Shown here in pieces: positions 25,301 through 38,669 of a stretch of 64,000 nucleotides of DNA. Positions within the stretch are counted from its first letter, which is position 1. Each line of letters starts with the position of its first letter. A program made the position numbers and the translations under genes. The notes beneath the pieces were generated by a model, which did no database searches, was not told the origin of the DNA, and worked only from the letters and a program-made list of their open reading frames with translations. Origin of the DNA: Lumbricus terrestris (Eukaryota > Annelida > Clitellata > Crassiclitellata > Lumbricidae); the NCBI GenBank assembly GCA_949752735.1, contig OX457037.1, positions 36,144,371-36,208,370 of the forward strand. Reading direction: 5' to 3'.

Positions 25301-28300
25301 CGTGGGAACCTTGAGCTAGTTGTTTCACTTGCAATTGCTCGTGCACTTCATCATGAAACTCCAATGCAATATCTGCTCTGTAGTTGGGAGCACCTCTGAA
25401 TAGAGAGCTTGTAAGGGCGCTGTGTTGGAATGCAGAGCTTTATTCACGATTAAAGGAGATAAAGATTGTCACATGGCATCTTAACTACTAGCACAATACA
25501 CGGAACGGAGAAGAAGGGAGGAAGTGACGTATAACATAGACTAAATTACATAGAGTCATCTACAGTCATCTATGCTAGCGCCATCTAGAATGTGTATCAT
25601 TATTCCAACACCCCCACTTTATACACACTCAGAAAATTAGGTTAGTGTTATTTTTCTAACCCCATCCCAGAAATGCATTTGTTATGCAAATCTTTACACA
25701 GTCCTTTCGTTAAACAGTCAGCAACCATGTTTGTTGTTTCAATCTGTTTAACCAGAATGTCTCCAATTGCAATTCTGTCTCGAATGAAGTGATGCTGCAC
25801 AGCAATGTGCTTGGTCTTGGGTCGATATCCGGGATTTCTAGCAAGATCGATCGCCCCTTTGTTATCACAGAAAATCTCCACGACATCTGAAGCTTGAGGA
25901 ACAAGTTCTTTGTGAAGTCCCTTTAACCAGATAGCTTCTGTAGCAGCCATGCTTAAAGCCATGTACTCTGCTTCAGTTGTTGACTTTGCAACTGTTGGTT
26001 GTTTCTTTGAGTTCCAACTTATTGCGGCACCACTTAAAACAAAAGTGTATCCTGTGGTTGATTTCAGATCCCTTTTATCACCACCCCAGTCAGAATCACA
26101 AAATCCAATCAAATCTTCATTGGTTCTCCTGTACACTAGTTTGGTACTTGCAGTCTGCCGAAGATATCTAAAGATTCTTTTCACTGCAACCCAATGAGTT
26201 TTTCCATAATTGTTATTGAATCTGCTCATGACCCCCACTGCAAATGCGATGTCTGGTCTTGTAGCCTGTGCTGCATACATAAGGCTACCCACAGCTTCTT
26301 GAAAAGGAATGTTTCTCATTTCTTCTTCTTGCTGTTGACTGTTAGGAAGAAATTCTTCTCCAAACAAATCTTGATTCGGATCAAGTGGAGTTGAAACCCC
26401 ATTGCACTCAGTCATATTGAAGCGGTTGAGCACTTGTTCAATATATTTCTCTTGATCAAGTGATATCGTTCCTGTATCACGATCTCTTTGGATATGAATG
26501 CCCACACAATAGTGTGCCTCACCAAGATCCTTCATCTTGAGACGTTTCATTAGATCTGCTTTCAAATTCTGTTTCTCCTCTTTGTTGTTCGAGAGAATTA
26601 AAAGATCATCAACATACACTGCAATGATTAAGATCTTTCCATTTTCACATCTGTAGTAAATGCAAGTGTCAAAATTTGATTGCACAAATCCAAGTTCTTT
26701 CAACAACTTATCCAATTTCTTATTCCAGGCTCGGCTTGCTTGCTTCAGACCATAAATTGACTTCTTTAGCCGACAAGTTTTACCATTCAGCCGAAAACCA
26801 CCTGGCAATTCCATGTAAATTTCTTCTTCGAGCTCAGGATGCAAAAATGCTGTTGTGACATCCATTTGATCAATGTCAAGGTCATATTTTGCAGCCAGTG
26901 CCATCAGAAGACGAATGGAAGTATAACGTACAACCGGCGAGTACGTTTCCTCATAATCAATGCCTGGTTTTTGTGAACATCCTTTAGCCACCAAACGAGC
27001 TTTGTAACGCTCAACTGTACCATCAGATTTCAGCTTTGTTTTGAAGACCCATTTGCACTTAATTGCTTTTCTCCCAGTAGGTACATCAGATAATGTCCAT
27101 GTCTGGTTTTCAACATGTGCCTGAATTTCTTCTTCCATTGCACGTTTCCATTCTTCTGCATATTGAGAAGTAAGTGCTTCTTCAACAGTTGCTGGATCAG
27201 TACTTTTACACAATGTAGCTTGATGCACAACAAAATTCTCATTGAATATTTGCTTATTTGGAATACGAGTTCTTTTTGACCTCTCAAATGTGTCTCGTAT
27301 CACTTCTCCATCATCAGTTATGTCCTTATTGACCACTGAAATATTTGATCCATCAGATTCTTCTTCCACAGAGTTTATTTCCGAGCCAGTGTTCGAGTCA
27401 TCAGTAAGATTAATCTTTGATCCACCAAACTCCTTTGAACCATCAGACTCCCCCACTTCAACATGAGTTTGGGTATTCTGAAACTGCTGTTGATTATGAA
27501 TGTCTGAAGTGACAATTTGCGATGAGTTGTCATCCGCAACATCCGGAAATGGATCATCTGAAGACGAATGTCGAACAGGAAACTGAGATTCAAAGAAAAC
27601 AACATCTCTGGATCGAGTGAATTTCTTTGTGACAGGGTGAAGCATTCTGTAACCTTTGCTTTCTTCACAGTAACCAACGAAGATGTACTCTTTTGACTTA
27701 GAGTCCCATTTCTTGCGGTTATTATCAGGAATTTTCACCAAAGCTTTGCAACCAAAAACACGAAGATGGCTTAGGTCAGGTTTTTCTCCTGTCCATGCCT
27801 CTTGAGGTGTCATATTTGGTAAGACTTTTGTAGGTGACCGATTCTTCAGATAATTGGCTGTATTTACTGCTTCTGCCCAAAAATCTGTGCTTACTCCGGA
27901 TTCTAGAATCATTGTTCGAGCTCTTTCTACCAAAGTTCTGTTCAGACGTTCAGCAACTCCGTTCTGCTGAGGAGTATACGGAATCGTGGTTTCGTGACGA
28001 ATTCCACAACGTCGTAAGAAACTCAGAAAATTTTCATTGACATATTCAGTACCATTATCTGTTCGAAGAGTTTTGATACGTTTACCAGTCTGATTCTCAA
28101 CAAGAGATTTGTACTCCTTGAACTTCTCCAGTACCTCAGTCTTTGATTTCAGAAAATAGACAACCGAGTGTCTCGTGAAATCATCAATCAATGTCAGAAA
28201 ATACCGTGCTCCACCAACTGATGAAACATGCATTGGACCACAAATATCAGAATGAACAAGACCAAGAACGTGCTTCGCTCGTTTGGCTCCTGTTTTCTTG

Positions 28301-31300
28301 AACGGTTTGCGATGCTGTTTGCCTTTCACACAAACTTCACAGGGAATATCTGCCGTCCCTTCAGACTGAACACCAGTAGACATAGTGCTTCGAAGTAGGC
28401 GCATAGAAGGCCGATTAAGATGTCCAAGGCGACGATGCCATAAGTTTACAGAGTTCGTTGACAGCGCAGCAAACATACGAGATTGCTTACAGTTCAAACG
28501 ATACAGTCCATTGACTTCTGTGGCAGTTCCAATGACACTTTTTGGATTGACCTTCACCTGCTGATTAACTATGCGACAGCCTTTCTTGTCAAACAAAACA
28601 GTTTTACCCTCCTGAGCAATTCTGTTAACTGCTAAGAGATTTATAGCCAAATCTGGTACATGAACAACATCCGAAATTTCCATTGTGTTCTTTGTTGACA
28701 ACGGAATCGATAATGTTCCCATTCCAGTACTTTTTAACTTTGTTCCATTTGCAATTCCAACCTCTTGACTAGAATCTGAAGAAAAATTCTTAAGCAAGTC
28801 AAGTCGAGATGTTAGATGTACCGTGGCACCTGAATCAAGATACCAATCATCATTCATCGAGGTAGGCTGCACCGATGAAACTGAAAAATTCGTTTGGGCT
28901 GACACAGCACCAAAATTCGCGTTGGCTGAATTCTTATGTGGTTTAACCTTGACCTTCTCACATTGCGAACGAATATGACCAAAACGATTACATTCAAAAC
29001 AACGTGGTCCTTTTGGCTTACTTTTCATCTGGGACATGCCCTTGTGGGACCTGCTCATTTGAGACCTGCCCATTGAAAATGCTGAATGAGTTGCAACCGA
29101 AGTCGTACTTGCTCCTAGCTCCTTAACACTGTCCTGAAGCAAAAGACTTTTTACAAACTCAACTGTTGTGTCTTGCTTTGATCCTTGGATGCCTAATATT
29201 AAAGGCCTATACTGATCTGGAAGACCTCCAAGAATTATGCCTCCAACAACATTGTCCTGAAAAGGTTGACCAATTGATTCCAATTGTTCTGCAATTGACA
29301 AAATGTGATCTACATACTGCTGCATCGAAGGAAAGTTCTCAAAATTTGTCTTAAACAAACTAGAATACAGTCCAATCAGACGAACAAGAGCAGTGCTTTC
29401 ATATTCACCTCTCAATGCGTCCCAAGCAGCTTTCGCAGTCTGGCATTTCTTCGTGACTCTGGCTGAACAGGGTTTTAGGCTGAGATTGATTTTGGCTAAC
29501 GCACGTAAGTCCAAATCCGGATCAACAGTCTGGCCCTCTTTTGGCGAAACACAGCGCCATAAACCTGCGTCAATTAAGAAATTTTGCATCCAGAATTTCC
29601 AATCACCATAATTTTTGCCATCAAGATGCTTCGCTTCCGGTAAACCTCCGACGGAATTTGTAGTAACTGTTGTCGCTACATTACCTGTTCCTGTGCTAAT
29701 TTTCTCCTGAATTCTCAAAACTTGCTGCTGTAGTTCTTCCAATGCCGCCATTTTGACGCAAGACCAAGAAGAAACTTCAGCTTCTATCGACTCGGATAAT
29801 TAACGAGAAAACTCGAAAAATATTAGTCGACCAGTCGTCCTGGGATTTAACCAGTCGTCCTGCGTTCGACCTGGGCCCATAACCTGTTGGAATGCAGAGC
29901 TTTATTCACGATTAAAGGAGATAAAGATTGTCACATGGCATCTTAACTACTAGCACAATACACGGAACGGAGAAGAAGGGAGGAAGTGACGTATAACATA
30001 GACTAAATTACATAGAGTCATCTACAGTCATCTATGCTAGCGCCATCTAGAATGTGTATCATTATTCCAACACGCTGTAACAAATGTGAGAAATAAATAC
30101 GTTAATCAGGATTCTGTTACTCTGCCATATTTTACGTTGAAACTGGTTTCCAACCGTGAATCCATGAATCTGTTTGATTTGCAATGTCAGCTAATGCGTC
30201 AGTGCTGCGATGGTGGTTTCGTGGTCGAAACGCTTCACTTATCATGGACAACCGATTCCACTCCAGCCTCGCCTTAAGTTCCGACGAACGAGTCTGGGAA
30301 GTTCAGCTTTCAGGTAATTATCAAAATAATATGCAACGTGGAAAGATTTTGTACTGTGATTATGTATACCGTGATTAGTAATATTGTGATTATGTATACC
30401 AGGGGTTCTCAACCGGTGTGTCGCGACACACTGGTGTGTCGCGACTTGACCGGCGGTGTGTCGCGTAAAAGGGGTGTGTCGCTGGTGTGTCGCGAAGAAT
30501 TGGTTTGTCGCGAATTAATAATAATGATAATAAATTATCTTCGTTTCTTTTCCAAACTGACACAACGCAGTAGGCCAATGATTACATGAAGTAATCATTA
30601 ATAACATCAGTCTATTAAATTCTCACAGCACACGTCCGTTGTTCATACATTATACACTGACTTCCTTTGCCTACAGGAAATTTAGACGTTTAGCGGGTGA
30701 CTGCAATGAGAATTTGTTGCTCTCTATTTATCTATCTGTTTTACCGCACGGTCTGGGGTAGTTATGACGTTTATGTTCAACGGATATGACAATGACATAG
30801 GGCTATGTAAACACGTTTGCGATCGCACCTGTTAGAAAACTTTTACCCGTTAACCTAGGCTAAGTCAGCAATCGAAATGGAAAAATTTATCGTAAGAAAA
30901 CGTAAATTTAGCCATCCTCTGCAGATGCTGATATTAAGAAGACAAGGTGGATGTTGAACCCATTCCTCAGAGAAAACACAAATGGAGAGGAAACACTTGT
31001 TGAGCTGCAATATGATTCCAGATTGAAGGACATGACATGTCCTTCAATCTGGAATCATATTACATTGTATAAGCAATAATAGAACTCGGTTCTGGACAAA
31101 GACGTACAAGGAAGAACATTACACATCACTTGCAAGCAAAGCTATCAAAGAGCTGGTTTCCTTTCATAGCTCCTACTTATCTGAGCAGGGTTTTTCTCAG
31201 ATGATCAACATAAAGAACAAGGATCGGAACAAACTTGTCGGAGGTGCCCTCTCAGCCTGCTTACGAATTGCACTTTCAAAAACTGTGGAACCGTGTTTGA

Positions 31301-34300
31301 ATATGATCCAAAGAAAAATTCAAGAACAAAGATCCCACTAACTGTTAGGACTACAAGGTCTTAGTAATTAGGTGACTAAATTGACGTCGAGTTGTAGAAA
31401 CAACTATAGATTGGGATCAGAAGAGTAATTTAGAATTTTAGATTAATAAAAATTGGAAAGAAAGTCAATATAATTATTTTGATTTATTAAAAATGTCAGC
31501 ATGCAGTTTAACAGTTTAGAAGGATGAATAAGTTTAAAGAGCAAATTTGAAATAAATAGACATGTACAAACTTTGACACTTTTTTTATTTTTACGACATT
31601 TACATATGACGATTGAATGGTGTGTCGCCAAATTTGATAGCATGTTTAAGTGTGTCGCGGGACGAAAAAGGTTGAGAACCTCTGATGTATACCATGATGT
31701 ATATGTACCATGATTAGTAATATTGTGATTATGTATACCATGATGTATATATATACCATTAGTAATATTGTGATTATGTATACCGTAGTGTATACCATGA
31801 TTAGTAATATTGGGATTATGTATACCATGATGTATATATAGGCCTACCATGATTAGTAATATTGTTACTCATTATTCTCAAGCTGACAAGTACAAAGTAA
31901 GATTACATGGTATTGTATTGTATTTATAAATTTATATAGCACCTCTCACTGTGCATGCCAATCAGAGGCGCTCCCAGTGCATTAGACCAAGAGAGAAAAA
32001 GGTGTTTTTGAGACAACAAAAAGAGGCATTTGGACAACCAGTTAATAAGGAGAAGTGCGTTGAATGAGGAAGCTGGTTCCACAATGCAGGGCCAATGTAG
32101 TAGTAACAGGCGATAACAAACTTAAAAGGAGTCAAATTTAACTGTATTCATTCATTCATTCATTCATTCATTCAAGAATTTATATAGCGCTTCTTCAAGG
32201 GGACTAAGAAGCACTCCCGACTCTAGCACGGCAAAAAAGGACCGTTTTGAGTTTAATAAAAAAATGTTTCAGTAATAACCCCAGGAAGTAGACGTTGCTC
32301 CAGCGGGAACCCAATATCTATGGCCAATATCTGTCCAATTGCTCATGTTGCAGTGGCCCCCAGGGAGTTGAAGGCTGAGTCAATTGTTATGGGGCTAGCA
32401 GGTTTCAAATCTATGTCCCTCTGATCTTCATACCAACTAGTCTTACCATTCAACTATCTCCTTGTCCCTTACTACATGTGATCAATACATGTAATCAGCT
32501 TCAATAGGTTTAGACAGTGGGGGATAACTTTAACGGACTAGCTCTCTGATTTCTTAACTTTCTTTAATATTTTGACTCGTGAAATAGGCGCGGATATGTT
32601 GACAAATTGATTTGTAATTCGCTGCCTATTTGATTGATTGACTTCTGGTTTATTGATTGATTGATTCCTCGAATTTAACATCACGTTCAACATCCCCAAT
32701 TGGATTGATTGATTGATTGATTGATCGATCGATTGATTGACAGAATTGTCATTTACTTTGATTTCTGCAAGACGTTTCCACGTTCCAATTGTAGGTCAGC
32801 TGACCGACTGTCCCGGTTACGTTGGCATTACGATCAGCGATCGACTGGAGATGGAAGAAGTCTTCAAGTACGACGCGTTGATCTCCTGCCCTCCGCAGTT
32901 CAACATCACGTTCAACATCCCCAACTGGGGCGTCAAAGTGGAGAAGACTTTCGACATCATTCTCGACGACGCAAATCGAGAGCATCGCATCTTTCTCACC
33001 AACATTCTCTTCGACGATACGACGTCAACCTGCAAGAAGTTGGCAGACGACACCGGTGTTGACCTGCGTCGGTCAACATTCGACGATGATATCATGTTTC
33101 TGGGGATTACTGCGGTAATCGTTCTCTGCATATTAGCGGTCTGTTTGATTCTCTGGATCTACGTCGAACTCTGCCGGAAATTAGCTTCCGAGAAGCTGGA
33201 GACGGATTACGACGGGCCGCAGGCGGAAATCGTTCGTAGGCAGACGAACAAGCAGTTCTGTAGGTACCTGGAAAGGTTTAGACAGTTGAGCAGGACGCAG
33301 AAATTCATCATCGCTCTCTATCTCGTTTTCCAGGTCGTCTACTGTCTCGTCATGACGTTCACCGTCATCTCACTGCTGTTCGCGTTGTCGATCCGCGCGC
33401 ATGCCGACTCGTTTGCGAAGATCGGTTCAGTCCAGCTGAGATTCCTCAACCTCACGAACGAATCGCTAGCAGTCCTCGACAAGCATGCGATAGACGAAAT
33501 CAAAAGGCAGACAGACCTTCTGAACAGCATGCAGGTCTCCTGCGACAAGTACATCGAGGATTTGGCGGAACTGCTGTGGGTGAGACTTGACCGACTGCTC
33601 CGACTGGAGAAGCTGTCGGAGACGCTGTTGAGCGGGAGTTCGTGGACCGGAAAAGCGCTTCGGAATTTTAACGAATCGGTCGCCGGATTCCATCGGGAAC
33701 TCGATTCGTTTGTGCGTCGGTATCACGCGAAGAAGGAGCGGACGATTCGACCGGTCATCTCGCGGTACAGGACGTACGTGCAGAAGGTGCTCAACGGTTC
33801 GTGGTTGATGCAGCCGAGGAGCCTGTTCAACAAGACGACTTGGTGGCCGGTGACCGATGGTGGTGCGATGCAGCACAGGAACGTGCATCACCATCATCCG
33901 CTGAAAGACGAACTGGCGTTTGCGACGTTCCTCAGTCTACCAGACGTGGAAGAGGTCAACTCTTGGCAGTCACACTTTGCTCAAAGGTATATTGATGGTA
34001 TCTCGTTATTTCGATCACTGTTAACATTATTAGTGTTATTGTTCGTTCATTCATTTATTCGTAAATTGCTATAGGGCCTACTCTTCAATGGGACTACCCA
34101 GAGGCTCTTCCATATCAGGCACGGCGAAAAGTACAGTTTCGAGTTGAATATCTTAATTTTTTAAATTTATCATCATTATTAGTTGAATATCTCTATTTTT
34201 TAAATTTATCATTATTATTGGTTGAATATCTCTATTTTTTATTTATCATCATTAGTAGTATTGCTATTCATGTAGCCATTCTTCTGTTGTTATTGCTATC

Positions 34301-37300
34301 AGTTTTACCACTGTATTTTATTATTATAGTTCAGTCTTCTTCTTTAAGTTTTCTGCCCCTCGGCAGGTATCAACTTCCAATGGCGCCATTTTTCTCTCCG
34401 CTATAATTCAATGCCACTGTCTAATGACTAAGCAATGGTGCTCAGAGTTTGTGACTGAAGGACTTCTTCAAGGTTTCTTTATAGCAGTTTACTCAGAAGA
34501 AGTGAAACCTATTCATTGTCCTCAGTAGTAGCCTGCTACGCTCATTCGTTAGTTCTGCTTTAGGTGTATCTAGCAATTTTTATTGCATTTAGGTTATAAA
34601 TGATGAAGTTTATGGTTCTGAGTAAACATAGACACAAACCTGAACCACTGGTCAAGATTTGACATATTTTTATTTTATTTTTGTAAGCCCTTGCTCGAAT
34701 AATTTTATGAGAGTTTGACATAACAGTATTTGATTGGCAATCACATTTTAGTGCAATCTTAATGGCTTAATTCTCCTCTATGCATACCATGATTTGCAGT
34801 AACAAGGTTGCCATGGTTTTATGCGATTTTCTTTGTGACATTTGTGGCTGTGTGATTTGTTGGATGTTTTATTGAGGAAAAAATTTACGACTTTTGTTAT
34901 CTGCCCCAGAAATTTTATTTCGGTGATATCTAGCATTGCCAGTCAATTAAACAGTGCCATTGGCATGTGTGATTTGCTGGTTGTCTGTCTATGACGTCTG
35001 TACAGAGAAAAATTGGAGGTAATCGAAATAGGTTTAGTACCTTTGGTACCAATTTAAAGGGACAGAGGCAGTGAAGGATCTTCACCCAGTAAGTTCAATT
35101 GGTCAAGGCCATGCAGTGGCTACAGTCGAAAACATGTGCAGTTACATACTTACATTTACTGTGGTCAGTTCTTAAATCTAGCATACCCGGTACACCATAA
35201 TAATAACAATAATAATAATAATAATAATAATAATAATCCAGACGGAGCTACGTTAATACCGTGGTCAAGAGGAAAATATATGACTTGGGATGCCACCAGC
35301 GTACACTTGCGCGCAAATTAATATATACACCTCACATCCTTAACACCTGGAGCAGCAGCAGAGATGGCAGCCACGAAGAAGACTACAAAGTATGTAGAAA
35401 TACCCACTACGCATGATTTTATTCCGGTGGCAGTGGAGACCCTAGATCCCATCAACGCCCAGGGTCGGGAGTTCTTGTCAGAACTTGGTCGGCATCTGAC
35501 CGTTGTTTCTGGGGATCCGCAGGAGACAGCACGCTTGTTTCAGCGCCTGTCTATTTACACGCAGAAGTTCAATGCCGTTGCATTTCGAGGCACTTTTGCA
35601 CAATTGACCGATGAGGATGACCGCTAACTCCAGAACAACAAAGCTTTTATTAATGATTTTAAAGCCTGAGGGATCATTTATACCTCTGGCGACAAAAATA
35701 AAATAATAATAATAGTAATAATAATGATGATAATAATAATAATAAGGATGATGATAATAATTGCAACAATTCATAGGGCGCCGTAACAAGGCCGCACCAT
35801 TATTAGGGCATTATTGTTTGGTTGTCATAATCTTTTGTGAAAGAATATTGATTATATTTGTCGATTTATTTGATGTGTCTTACAGAACAAACTATGCAGA
35901 ATAAACTACCTCGATGGTTTTATTAAAATACTGAAGATTTTTTTAATGGCTAATTAATATCCTGATTTGTAGATTTTCCATTGACATGAAGGTCTATTCG
36001 AAATTTAAGAATAAATAGACTATGACAAAATCAAAATTGAATTTTTTTTTCTACATAAGTTTTTTATGATTTCAGATTTCATTATGATCTTCAGCACCTG
36101 ATCGCCTCTATCGACTTCAAACTTCCAGAATTTCATGTTTGCGATTCTGTCGCGGACAACAGAAGCCCCAGATTCTCTTTCGGAAATGTGACTGCCTACG
36201 CTGAAATGGCTTCGAGCAAGTATCTTATGACGAGGGCGTCCACAGGAACGGATTCCGTTTGGCTTCAGGCCCTGTTGAAAAGCATGGAAAAGCTGAAAGT
36301 CGAAGAACACCTTGACCCCAGCGACATTCCATTTAGCGGCCTGTCTAATCCCGAAGACCCGAAGGCAGCGGACCACGACTCGAGCGAAACGAACGAAGAC
36401 GACAGTTTCACCAGTGACTTTCATTTTCACGGTCCACCGAATGTGGTGGAAGACGCGCAGGAATTCGACGTTGTTCCGTGGGATGCTCTAAAGTTGATAT
36501 TCCTGGCGCTGGATGTTGTTATTCTCGTGTTCCGCTTCAGTCACGTCTGCTTGAACGTTCGAAAGATGTGCAACGGCTTCGAGGAGACAGTCGCTCTCAG
36601 ACTAGCCGACACGGAGTGTACGCATCTCGCCCCAGCTTCCGGACCAGGCCGAACAGACTTCCCGCCGCTTCTCACGGACCTCTGGCGGAACCACTGCGAT
36701 CACGCGCAGAAGTTCAGCAGCGACAGCGTTCACGAGACGTCAGAACTTAACAGCTGCGCCGAAAGTCTCAAAGCGTCGAGCGCTACATCTGGCTTGACTT
36801 CGTTGTCGAACCATCACTACACACCGAATAATACGCTCGCTCCTCCTCAACCCAACAAAACGAACCACAAAACAGTCGGAAATTCGCTTCCGTCGTCGGC
36901 GAAGAGAAAACAGAATTTCGTGTTCTTTAAAAAACCGCTGATGCGCAGTTCGGTGATGAATCGGAAGGTCCGAAAGACGTACTGCTACAAGGACTTCTTG
37001 AAGCAGGTCTGGCATGGACTTAGCCGGTCAGAGGCTGTTCCATCGCTGATAGTCATGGCCGTGATTCTTCTGATCGTCGGTCTCGGCCTCAGACTATGTC
37101 ACGAGTTTCTGCAGTCGAGTTTTCTGTTGAACTTCAATGGATTCTTCACAGCAATGCAGACGTTAGTCGTACACACGAACACTACGGACGAATTCCTTGG
37201 TAGGATCGGGGAAATCTACACTGCTGATTTGTCGTGTCACTATACGAAGCACATGGTCCACGAACTGTTGAATCTTCAGGGAATTGCAGAGTTACATCTA

Positions 37301-38632
37301 GCAGGTAACACATCGACTGGTAAAAGTCTTCAATTTGGTTTTCACGCACAACAACAGCCTTGAGATGATGGGAATTTTTCATTATGGGGGCCAAGTTTCT
37401 TGAAGGCTTAAAACCTGCCTTGACTCTTATCTAAGTGTGATCTTCTTGTCTGATGTAATCTTATCTAATCTGGAAACTTCCATAGAGTCTTGGGGCGCAG
37501 TGGTGTAGTTGTGGCATCTTTGCCTTGGAGCCGGAAGGTTCGAGGTTCGAATCCACCTCAAGTTGCCGCGCAGGGACCTTGAGCGAGTCCTTCACTCGCA
37601 ATTGCTTGGGCGCTTCGGCGTGAAACTTCGATGCAGTGTATGCGCTGTAGTCGGGAGCGCCTCTGAGTAGGTAGCTTGAAGGGACCCCATAGAAATGGAG
37701 AAATAAATAAAGTAAAATAAATAAAGTCATGATTGTAATGCATTTATTAGCAAGACCAAACTGCAATCAACAGAAAATTGTTTGTATAATAGAAGTGGTA
37801 GCAATGTTTCATTTCTTCATAGCTGCATTCTCAATTCCTGATGCATTTCCATGCATAATTCTGACCTTAATAAGAAAGACGAGATTTTACATAAGACATT
37901 GATTCGTGGTCTCATGTAAATTCCAAACTGCAATCGACAGAAAATGAATTGAAAAAATTGATTGTGATTTTGGAATGCAGTTGTGGCTGGAACAAAGTCA
38001 GCAAAACAAGTAATTTTGGATTGATTTAAAATACAAAAGCAGTAAGGGCAGAAGGCTGTATCTTGAGCACCCCCCCCTCACTCCCTTGGGTTGCGTCTTG
38101 TATAGACTACTGCTTTCCTGTTTCTTTTTATCCAATAAATCATCTTCCTTTGTATAAATAGACGTGGCAGCAATAAATATTCATTTCTTCATAGCAGCAT
38201 ACATTGCCGTTCATAAATCTGACCTTAATATAACACACATTTTTCAATCCTTGTCCGAATTCCATACGTACAATATTTCATGATTCATAATTCTTGGCAT
38301 GTGTATCGTTTTTCATTCGTAATTTCGTTCTACAGGGTTTGAGAGTAGAAACGACGGCCACCAATCGAAAGACAACTTGGCTGAACTGAATGCGACAGAT
38401 GACGACTTGCAACACTTGACCGACACTTGGCACGTTCCAATGCTGCCATGCAACTCTATTCCAATCCAGCCCAAAATATACTCAGGTAATACTGACATCT
38501 TCTTCTGGCTTATAATTAATTTGTAATTACAAAGCTGTCTGTTCAGTTGGTAGTTAAGTTTAATTAAGATTACTGCATAACTTGTAAATGTAAAGCGCAG
38601 TGCGTCTTGCAGGCGTTTAATTAGATAAAAGA

Positions 38633-38669
<37 letters not shown>

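Larger units (their letters stand above)
25423..30072 (-). mobile_element. Complete Copia LTR retrotransposon, 4.65 kb, very recent
   Basis: Two 188-bp LTRs (25423-25610 and 29885-30072), TGTTGG...CCAACA, look identical base for base. CGCTG is duplicated at both sides (25418-25422 and 30073-30077). Next to the 5' LTR is GGTTATGGGCCCAG, complementary to the anticodon arm of initiator tRNA-Met, the half-tRNA primer site known from Drosophila copia. A purine-rich AAAGTGGGGG precedes the 3' LTR. One uninterrupted polyprotein lies between. It sits antisense in the intron between exons 5 and 6 of the five-pass gene, inside a SINE tail. Confidence 0.95.

Noticed and set aside
37490..37570. tRNA gene
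   Set aside because: A and B boxes are present but there is no paired acceptor stem and the unit ends in a LINE-like tail, so it is a SINE head.
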